The notes beneath the pieces were generated by a model. The model searched no databases. It was not told the origin of the DNA and worked only from the letters and a program-made list of their open reading frames with translations. From a bacterium (GTDB lineage: Bacteria > Spirochaetota > Spirochaetia > JABEVK01), in NCBI GenBank assembly GCA_021782055.1, contig JAJXVP010000217.1:1-5044 (forward strand): a stretch of 5,044 bases of DNA, read 5' to 3'. Position numbers and translations under genes: made by a program. Below are positions 1 to 5,044 of the stretch, piece by piece (the stretch's first letter is position 1; every line of letters starts with the position of its first letter).

Positions 1-423
1 GGGAGCAAAAATAATCGCATTTCTTGTCTTTAACGCTAATAACGCTTTAAATATTGCCGTAGAAGTCGGGTTTGTCGTTGGGATGACACCGGCTAAAATC
101 CCTACAGGTTCAACACTTTTGGTCCAGCCCCCTGCTTCATCGCGTTCAAGAATTCCACAAGTTATTTCGTTACGATACTTGTTGTAAATCAATTCAGAAG
201 CAAAATGATTCTTGATGACTTTATCTTCTACTACCCCCATCCCAGTTTCTTTCACGGCCATTTGGGCCAAAGGGATTCGTGCCCGATTGGCCGCCAAGGC
301 TGCTGAACGAAAGATTTCATCGACTTGAGCCTGAGAAAATTGGGCATAAGTTTGTTGTGCAACTTTCACTTGAAGCATCAAAGCTTCAAGATCAAATGGG
401 GCCTCTAAAGTAGGTGATTTCAT
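1..423 (-). CDS. adhE: AdhE-type bifunctional acetaldehyde-CoA/alcohol dehydrogenase, N-terminal part (truncated by window edge)
   Basis: The visible 141 codons are the start of the acetaldehyde dehydrogenase domain of AdhE. That domain reduces acetyl-CoA to acetaldehyde with NADH in the cytoplasm; in full-length AdhE a C-terminal iron-dependent alcohol dehydrogenase domain then makes ethanol. The sequence closely follows my recollection of E. coli AdhE through RIPLAQMAVKETGMG (49-63), VEDKVIKNHFASE (65-77), VIPTTNPTSTAIFKALLALK (113-132) and TRNAIIFAP (133-141). The catalytic cysteine and the alcohol dehydrogenase half lie beyond position 1, so neither can be checked. The start is ATG at 421-423: AAGGAG lies 6 nt upstream, and the N-terminus is about six residues longer than in E. 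coli. The gene has its own likely promoter and follows the chemoreceptor gene after 120 bp. A stand-alone CoA-acylating aldehyde dehydrogenase is possible, but the N-terminal region favours true AdhE. Confidence 0.93.
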   Translation of the reverse strand, partial: MKSPTLEAPFDLEALMLQVKVAQQTYAQFSQAQVDEIFRSAALAANRARIPLAQMAVKETGMGVVEDKVIKNHFASELIYNKYRNEITCGILERDEAGGWTKSVEPVGILAGVIPTTNPTSTAIFKALLALKTRNAIIFAP

Positions 424-429
424 AGCCTG

Positions 430-435
430 CTCCTT
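430..435 (-). promoter_or_regulatory. Ribosome-binding site of adhE
   Basis: The minus strand reads AAGGAG followed by 6 nt (CAGGCT) and ATG at 421-423. This near-ideal Shine-Dalgarno spacing fixes the adhE start at that ATG rather than at the later in-frame Met16. Confidence 0.85.
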
Positions 436-448
436 ATTTCATAATCAT

Positions 449-460
449 TATATCGATATA
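449..460. repeat. 12-bp perfect palindrome in the adhE leader region
   Basis: TATATCGATATA is a perfect palindrome lying just downstream of the predicted adhE -10 box, near or after the expected transcription start. It could be an operator half-pair. It is AT-rich and short, so chance is not excluded. It does not resemble the Rex (TTGTGA-N6-TCACAA) or FNR (TTGAT-N4-ATCAA) consensus. Confidence 0.35.
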
Positions 461-470
461 TCTTGAACTT

Positions 471-499
471 ATTATGAGGAGGCTAAGAGTTTACGACAA
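471..499 (-). promoter_or_regulatory. Predicted sigma70-type promoter of adhE
   Basis: On the minus strand TTGTCG (494-499, 4 of 6 to the -35 consensus) is followed by a 17-bp spacer and CATAAT (471-476, 5 of 6 to the -10 consensus). Transcription would start near 464, giving a leader of roughly 40 nt. A second possible -10, TATAAT at 447-452, lacks a matching -35 at normal spacing. This is a consensus match by eye only, in an AT-rich gap where chance matches are common. Confidence 0.45.
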
Positions 500-502
500 G
501 TT

Positions 503-526
503 AACCTGCTATATTCATAACAGGTT
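503..526. repeat. Imperfect 24-bp inverted repeat upstream of the adhE -35 box
   Basis: Arms AACCTG (503-508) and CAGGTT (521-526) are perfect complements. After one mismatched pair the symmetry continues with TAT (510-512) and ATA (517-519). The element ends 4 bp upstream of the predicted -35 of adhE, a usual position for an activator site, and lies 17 bp beyond the chemoreceptor stop codon. As RNA it would form a weak hairpin, but on the minus strand the bases after it (AACTTGTCG) are not a T-run, so a terminator for the chemoreceptor gene is not supported. Confidence 0.4.
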
Positions 527-543
527 TATCTATAAATTTTTGA

Positions 544-2859
544 TTATTTCAAATCTTCAATGGCTGTAATCTTTCGTAATACAGCAAATTCTGCGGAAAT
601 TCGCTGGCGAATAAAGCCGGCAATTTCATCTGCTTTTCGGGCATCCAGTTCGATTTGATCTGACGAATCTCGTAACCTAATCGCGGCACTTTGATTTCCC
701 TCGGCAACACCCTGAACCGCAGTGAGGGCTTGGCGAAGCAATTTTGTCTCGTCTTGAAGTGGTTCAACAGCTCCTGCGATGCGCCGTATGGCTTGATGTG
801 CATCATCAGCTTTTTTCTGGATTTCTTCAAAAACTTTTTTGGTGGCGGCCCCAGCTTTTTTAGCACCTTCCAAGCGACTTACACCAGTTTGAATTTGTTG
901 CGTTACAGAATCAATATCCTTTTGAAGTGACGAAACACGTCCTTGAATATCACTCACCGCCTTTTGACTATTTTCGGCCAAGCGTCTTACTTCCAGCGCG
1001 ACGACGGCGAAACCATGTCCTTGTATTCCAGCTCTAGCCGCTTGAATGGAGGCGTTGATGGAAAGAATATTGGTCTGATCAGCAAAGTCTTTGATCATTT
1101 GAACGACTTCATCAATTTGACGCGAGCGTTCCTGGAGGGTTTCGCTGGTTTGGGCAACGTAGTCCATGGTTTGTGTCACAGCTTGAAGGGCCTGAGAAAT
1201 TTCTGTTAAAGAAACCTCTCCCGCTCCTACAGCCTGAACAGCGGTTTGGACCTGAGCTAAACTTTGCCGAGACTCCTCGTGAATGCTCATCACAGCACCT
1301 TGAAAATTATCGACAACATTCTGAGTCTCTTCGACGCGACGATGCTCTGCGAGGGCCCCTGAAGCGACGGATTCGCCCTGTTCTTTCACAGAATTGAGCT
1401 CAAGGAGGGTTTTTCCAGAAATTTCTGTTAAATGGCTTGTATAAGGAAGTAACTTCGTCAAACTCGAAGAGATATCCGCAATATTCGAACGTAAACAGTT
1501 GAGTTCCCCATTATAGGTGATGATCGTTAGCCCTTTCTCAGAGGCTTCATTGATCAAAGTCACTAGGTCTGGAGTAAAGCAATAGGTGGCAATACCCGTG
1601 TATCCGTCTCGAATTAAACTCTCAAAAAGCGGCCGCATGGTTCTTTCTGAGAGATCAATTTGAGGAACTCCCTGCGCGTCGGGAACTCGAGGAGGAACAA
1701 TGACCTTGACTTCGCCCCCTAGGGGCCGGAGTTCTTCGTTGGCGGCTTTGGCCCCGGCATTGATTTGAAGCCAAAAATCATTGACATCCAAACTGATAAC
1801 GGCAATTTTGAGGTTTTTGTTTGACTTCATCTTCGGTTTAACCCGACGAGACGCTCGGGCCGCAGACTCAACCCACCCCCGACCTTCTTGCCAATATTCT
1901 CCCAGAGTGTTGGCATCAATAAACTCCATCGGGGGAACCAATTGAATCGTTTCAGGAACCCATCCTTCCACAACATGTTGAAAAATACGAATGGAAGGAT
2001 CACGACCTTGAGCATAAGGATCTTGGTGAAGCACCGCCGAGATGATTCCTGAGGCGACAAAGGAAGTCATGTCTGGAGTTAAATCATGCACCACAATTTT
2101 TACCTTACCGGCCAAATTGTTCAATTTCAAAAGTGGTACGAGGGAACTGATGTGGGTTGGTTCAGTTAAATAGAGGCCTTGAAGGTCTGTCGTATTGTTC
2201 AAAATCTCTTTCAAGGCTTCTTGGGCCAAATGAGAGTCCTCATTAACTTGAGCGACTTTAAGGACAGAAATGTTAGGGTAATGCTCTGCTAGCTCTTCAA
2301 GAAACCCTTTTGTCCGCATGCCAGGAACACCATTGGCAATAGGGTTATCACTAATCACGGCAACACGTCCTTGACCGACTAACGTCGCCATTTTTTGAGC
2401 ACAAGCGATACCTTCTTTCGTGGAATCTGGTCCATAAAAAGCAATTCTCTTTAAAGGCTCTCGGGATAACGCTCGGTAGTCTAATAAGCAGGTATCTACA
2501 GCATTTTCCAAGAGTTTCAACACATCTTGTTCCACAACATGAGCTCCTGACCAGACTAATTGGTCCGAAGGAGGAGCGGCATGAAAGGTTAAATCTCCTT
2601 GGCCCATTCTGAGAATGCCGTACCGCAGGGAGTCCAATTTGACCAAAACTTCTTTTCGAATTCTCGTTTCAGTACGGCGAGACTTTAGAGTGCTCGCAAG
2701 ACTCAGCGCCATCAAAATAACCATTCCCACGAAAAGAACTGACAAAATACTAACCAAGGCACCCCATATCAACAAACCCAAAAACAAAGTCAGGTTTAGA
2801 AAACTCAATATGACAGCGTAAACAAAATGATTTCTATTCAAGAAATTGAGCTTTTTCAC
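544..2859 (-). CDS. Methyl-accepting chemotaxis protein with a cytoplasmic periplasmic-binding-protein-like sensor region
   Basis: This 771-residue chemoreceptor should sit in the inner membrane and control CheA through CheW. Residues 12-57 are almost continuously hydrophobic and read as a two-helix hairpin with a very short outer loop. KK before it and [11 protein letters not shown] after it place both ends in the cytoplasm. Residues about 73-130, including RMGQGDLT (84-91), are weakly HAMP-like. Residues about 135-312 resemble the C-terminal lobe of RbsB/LacI-type sugar-binding proteins ([28 protein letters not shown]). Residues 349-462 resemble the N-terminal lobe ([46 protein letters not shown]). 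Residues about 470-760 are the coiled-coil signalling domain, with its tip at [18 protein letters not shown] (594-611) and [14 protein letters not shown] (616-629). There is no C-terminal NWETF-like CheR tether. The start is GTG at 2857-2859, supported by a GAGGA site. The ligand is unknown; the fold suggests a sugar or similar small molecule. Confidence 0.92.
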   Translation of the reverse strand: MKKLNFLNRNHFVYAVILSFLNLTLFLGLLIWGALVSILSVLFVGMVILMALSLASTLKSRRTETRIRKEVLVKLDSLRYGILRMGQGDLTFHAAPPSDQLVWSGAHVVEQDVLKLLENAVDTCLLDYRALSREPLKRIAFYGPDSTKEGIACAQKMATLVGQGRVAVISDNPIANGVPGMRTKGFLEELAEHYPNISVLKVAQVNEDSHLAQEALKEILNNTTDLQGLYLTEPTHISSLVPLLKLNNLAGKVKIVVHDLTPDMTSFVASGIISAVLHQDPYAQGRDPSIRIFQHVVEGWVPETIQLVPPMEFIDANTLGEYWQEGRGWVESAARASRRVKPKMKSNKNLKIAVISLDVNDFWLQINAGAKAANEELRPLGGEVKVIVPPRVPDAQGVPQIDLSERTMRPLFESLIRDGYTGIATYCFTPDLVTLINEASEKGLTIITYNGELNCLRSNIADISSSLTKLLPYTSHLTEISGKTLLELNSVKEQGESVASGALAEHRRVEETQNVVDNFQGAVMSIHEESRQSLAQVQTAVQAVGAGEVSLTEISQALQAVTQTMDYVAQTSETLQERSRQIDEVVQMIKDFADQTNILSINASIQAARAGIQGHGFAVVALEVRRLAENSQKAVSDIQGRVSSLQKDIDSVTQQIQTGVSRLEGAKKAGAATKKVFEEIQKKADDAHQAIRRIAGAVEPLQDETKLLRQALTAVQGVAEGNQSAAIRLRDSSDQIELDARKADEIAGFIRQRISAEFAVLRKITAIEDLK

Positions 2860-2866
2860 AGCTTTT

Positions 2867-2871
2867 TCCTC
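2867..2871 (-). promoter_or_regulatory. Ribosome-binding site deciding the GTG start of the chemoreceptor gene
   Basis: The minus strand reads GAGGA, then 7 nt (AAAAGCT), then GTG at 2857-2859. This spacing supports the non-ATG start. The nearest upstream ATG is in another frame and meets TGA after one further codon, so it is not an alternative start. Confidence 0.75.
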
Positions 2872-2897
2872 AGTTCATTTCTTAAAGGTGATATGGG

Positions 2898-2929
2898 ATT
2901 ATGTTCAATTATCTAAAGTAAGTTGTCAA
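2898..2929 (-). promoter_or_regulatory. Possible weak promoter of the chemoreceptor gene
   Basis: A perfect TTGACA (2924-2929) and a CATAAT (2898-2903, 5 of 6 to consensus) occur on the minus strand, but the spacer is 20 bp, longer than the usual 16-18. A second TTGACA (2935-2940) and a GATAAT (2908-2913) are also present, again at poor spacing (21 bp). The gap is the natural place for a promoter, and transcription may instead continue from the cyclase gene upstream. Confidence 0.25.
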
Positions 2930-2949
2930 GTTGTTGTCAATTTATTGAC
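2922..2949. repeat. Cluster of GTCAA/TTGAC half-sites in the cyclase-chemoreceptor gap
   Basis: The octamer GTTGTCAA occurs at 2922-2929 and again at 2933-2940, an 11-bp period that is about one helical turn. The second copy overlaps a palindrome with arms GTCAAT (2936-2941) and ATTGAC (2944-2949) around TT. There are therefore three GTCAA/TTGAC half-sites in 28 bp, beginning 5 bp after the cyclase stop codon on the transcribed strand. This could be an operator for a dimeric or tandem-binding regulator, or simply overlapping -35-like hexamers. Confidence 0.4.
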
Positions 2950-2954
2950 CAGTT

Positions 2955-5044
2955 CTATCCCAACCCATAAAAAGCCACCTGAATTCCATTTTTTCCCGAA
3001 CGTTTGACCTGATAAAGCGCTTCATCGGCTTGCTTCAAAAGATCTTCAGACCTCACGTTTGTGCCAGGTTGGGTGACCGCGATCCCCACCGAACATGATA
3101 AGGTTGGTTGAGGAGGTGTGATGGGTCGACCTAAAAATTGGCTGAGTTGTTTGTGAAGATCCTGGCCTTCGGCGTAGACTGAGAAAAATCGTTCGGCAAC
3201 TCGTAAGGCCCCCTCTTCGGTCGTCTCAGGAAGGAGCAAAACAAATTCATCGCCGCCAAAGCGAGCCGCCACATCACAGCTTCGGATGAGGCTTAACAAC
3301 AAGGCTCCGACAAATTTCAAGATCACATCACCTGCCGCATGCCCAAAAAGGTCATTATAAGATTTGAAGTGATCGAGATCCCAAAACAGTAAGGCTAACC
3401 CTGTCCCAGAAGACGGGTAGCGCTGAAACCGATGGATTTCTGCTTCAAGTTTTTGCATTAGAAACTGTCGGTTATAAAGACCTGTCAAACTATCATGATT
3501 GGCTTGTTCGTATAGTCTTAAGTTTTTTTCCTCAACTTTCCGGGCAAATTCTGCTATTTCTCTATCTTGCTCGCATTTATCTAAGGCGGTAGCCAGTAAA
3601 CGGCTGGCAAGCCCCAAAGCCCTAAAATCTTTGGCTGTTAAAGCTCCCTTGATTGTCCCGTAAAAGAATTGCCATTGCGAGGAACGATGCGCTGAAGTGA
3701 CAATTTGAACTACAGAAGAAAACTTCGAGCCTTGAGCTTTACCGCTGGTGTCGGCTTGACGCCAAAAATCCCCTTGTTCAAAGACCTCATCCAGGTAAAT
3801 TGTTAAGGATTTTTCTTCTAAAGGACTCCAGGCATCTGGCTGACGTTGGGCCCAAACCTTGCCTCGTCGAAAATAGCGTCGTACGCAGGAAACATCCAAA
3901 GAAAAGCCTAAATGAATGATGTCGAGAACTTGATTTAATAAATCTCGGGTAGCCAATTTATGCTGGACAACATTTTGGATTGCATTTATAAAATTGAATT
4001 CCTGTACCCGCTGTTGCCAATCGGTTAACGCATGTGAAATTTCTACAGCTTCAGCCAAGAGTCGAAAGTCTAGGACAGGTCGAGGATGTGGCATCAATTT
4101 TGTTAAGAAGCCCCCCTCAGACCAAGAATTAAAAAAAGTCTCCCAGGACAATTGAGCCTGCTGGATAGCCCTTTGCGCCATGGATTTTAAAGTCCCCGTG
4201 AGCGGGAGTCCCCATTGTTGGGCCATTTGAAAATATTCTGTGTAATACAACGGAAGCCAAAAAAGATTTGAGGGTGGTAAGCCTTTCAAGACTTGCCGAG
4301 CTTTTTTTAAACTTTTTTGGGCTAAGGAATAGTTTTTACGAACTTGAGCTTCATGGGCCATCACGAGAAAGTAAAAAAAGTTCTCTTGCTGGTATGTGGT
4401 CGGAGGCAAGTTAGTCCCACCAGCGGGGGCATCCCTGAACAAACGCTGAAATAGCCTTATAAAACGTGGGCTTTGAACGTGAGCGTAAGCCAAAGCCAGC
4501 AAAATCTCAATTTCTCTTTGAGAATGATACGATAAAGTTTCAATAGGATTATCATGAAGAAGTTTTTGTAATTCTTCCAGATAAAGGACAGCTTGCTCAA
4601 AATGCCGGCAGTAAAGGTACAAGATGCCTAAATTGGCAAGAGCCATGGCACTTTCCTCAAAACTTCTCGCTCGAGCGGCCGTCCCATAGGCTCGTCGAAA
4701 GTAGGTTTCTGCAAGACGGAATCGACCTACTTTAAGGTTAAAATAACCAAAACCATTTTGTAGCTGGGCCAATTTAAGTGTACTACCGAAAAATTGAAAT
4801 AACCTCTCGGCTTTTCGCGTGAAGGTAGCTACCGGTGAGAAATCTAAGTGGGCCATGTGGACTAAAGCTTGAGCGTGGTAGACCTCAGCCAAACGAAAAA
4901 TATTGTCCAGTTTTTTAGCCAATTTCTCGGCTTTGTGCAGGTAGGACTCAACTGTGGACCATTCGTTTTGAGCATTATAACGGTCAGGCCTCGATAACCA
5001 ATACGATAAAGTATTTGTCCACCCCAGCCCCGAGGCTTCGGTTA
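2955..5044 (-). CDS. Diguanylate cyclase with TPR-like N-terminal region, 5' end outside the window
   Basis: The visible 695 residues end in a complete GGDEF domain, which joins two GTP into c-di-GMP in the cytoplasm. Residues here count from the codon at 5040-5042. The GGDEF part (about 512-690) has HDSLTGLYNR (516-525), metal-binding Asp555 in FWDLDHFK, ND (563-564), GHAAGD (567-572) and an intact RFGGDEF with the signature at 596-600. RSCD (587-590), five residues before GGDEF, fits the inhibitory RxxD site for product feedback. Residues about 1-340 are helical with TPR-like repeats, clearest at 85-162 (LGILYLYCRHFEQAV) and 220-250 (NYSLAQKSLKKARQVL). Residues about 340-500 may be a divergent GAF-like domain followed by a short coiled coil. 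The frame stays open to the edge; the first possible start, TTG at 4920-4922, has no good ribosome-binding site and would cut TPR-like sequence. Proteins with this layout often carry a Ser/Thr kinase or ATPase domain further upstream, which is inference here. Confidence 0.9.
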   Translation of the reverse strand, partial: TEASGLGWTNTLSYWLSRPDRYNAQNEWSTVESYLHKAEKLAKKLDNIFRLAEVYHAQALVHMAHLDFSPVATFTRKAERLFQFFGSTLKLAQLQNGFGYFNLKVGRFRLAETYFRRAYGTAARARSFEESAMALANLGILYLYCRHFEQAVLYLEELQKLLHDNPIETLSYHSQREIEILLALAYAHVQSPRFIRLFQRLFRDAPAGGTNLPPTTYQQENFFYFLVMAHEAQVRKNYSLAQKSLKKARQVLKGLPPSNLFWLPLYYTEYFQMAQQWGLPLTGTLKSMAQRAIQQAQLSWETFFNSWSEGGFLTKLMPHPRPVLDFRLLAEAVEISHALTDWQQRVQEFNFINAIQNVVQHKLATRDLLNQVLDIIHLGFSLDVSCVRRYFRRGKVWAQRQPDAWSPLEEKSLTIYLDEVFEQGDFWRQADTSGKAQGSKFSSVVQIVTSAHRSSQWQFFYGTIKGALTAKDFRALGLASRLLATALDKCEQDREIAEFARKVEEKNLRLYEQANHDSLTGLYNRQFLMQKLEAEIHRFQRYPSSGTGLALLFWDLDHFKSYNDLFGHAAGDVILKFVGALLLSLIRSCDVAARFGGDEFVLLLPETTEEGALRVAERFFSVYAEGQDLHKQLSQFLGRPITPPQPTLSCSVGIAVTQPGTNVRSEDLLKQADEALYQVKRSGKNGIQVAFYGLG

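Noticed and set aside
449..460. Rex or FNR binding site in the adhE leader
   Set aside because: The palindrome matches neither the TTGTGA-N6-TCACAA nor the TTGAT-N4-ATCAA consensus, so no regulator was named.
503..541. Inverted repeat followed by T-rich sequence on the plus strand, considered as an intrinsic terminator
   Set aside because: The stem is short, imperfect and not GC-rich, the T-run begins well after the stem, and no plus-strand gene precedes it. In the minus direction no T-run follows.
549..866. A second minus-strand frame inside the chemoreceptor gene, 105 codons
   Set aside because: It is an out-of-frame shadow of the coiled-coil coding region, which is itself intact with no sign of a frameshift.
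691..1397. Three open frames on the plus strand opposite the chemoreceptor signalling domain
   Set aside because: They overlap fully a strongly recognisable protein on the minus strand, show no domain-like composition, and follow from its codon pattern.
1827..2060. A 77-codon minus-strand frame within the sensor region
   Set aside because: It is out of frame with the chemoreceptor, which is continuous and domain-like through this stretch.
2615..2821. A 68-codon plus-strand frame opposite the chemoreceptor N-terminus
   Set aside because: It is the antisense of the membrane hairpin and HAMP-like region and has no recognisable content.
4920..4922. TTG as the true start of the cyclase gene
   Set aside because: The frame continues upstream without a stop to 5042 and encodes TPR-like helix sequence (SYLHKAEKLAKKL spans the site), and there is no good ribosome-binding site before the TTG.

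Overview
The window carries three genes, all on the minus strand and all reading towards position 1. In transcription order they are a 5'-truncated diguanylate cyclase with a TPR-type N-terminal region (2955 to the right edge), a complete methyl-accepting chemotaxis protein with a sugar-binding-protein-like sensor region (544-2859), and the first 141 codons of an adhE-type acetaldehyde/alcohol dehydrogenase (1-423, running off the left edge). I see no RNA gene, insertion sequence, CRISPR array, origin or attachment site. The plus strand has only short reading frames that shadow the minus-strand genes.

The organism is a bacterium of moderate-to-low GC by eye. It is probably motile by chemotaxis, uses c-di-GMP and has fermentative capacity. 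Shine-Dalgarno sites are clear, and one gene starts with GTG. The TPR-plus-GGDEF architecture and mixed content would suit a proteobacterial or Bdellovibrionota-like lineage, but the sequence does not fix the taxonomy, and the chemoreceptor sensor region also recalls Firmicutes receptors.

Layout from right to left. The cyclase gene is open at the window edge: its frame runs uninterrupted to 5042, so the true start lies outside. It ends at a TAG at 2955-2957. A 95-bp gap (2860-2954) holds TTGAC/GTCAA repeat half-sites, a possible weak promoter and the ribosome-binding site of the chemoreceptor gene. The chemoreceptor ends with TAA at 544-546. A 120-bp gap (424-543) holds a plausible sigma70-type promoter, two palindromic elements and a good ribosome-binding site for adhE. 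No convincing intrinsic terminator lies in either gap, so read-through between genes is possible, although each downstream gene seems to have its own start signals.

How the genes may work together: the cyclase would make c-di-GMP, the receptor would signal through CheA/CheW in response to a probably cytoplasmic small molecule, and AdhE would reoxidise NADH through acetyl-CoA to ethanol. A link between carbon/redox state and motility is a plausible reading of the neighbourhood, but it is inference only. The most noteworthy item is the receptor's sensor region, where the two lobes of a type I periplasmic-binding-protein fold appear in swapped order on the cytoplasmic side of the membrane.
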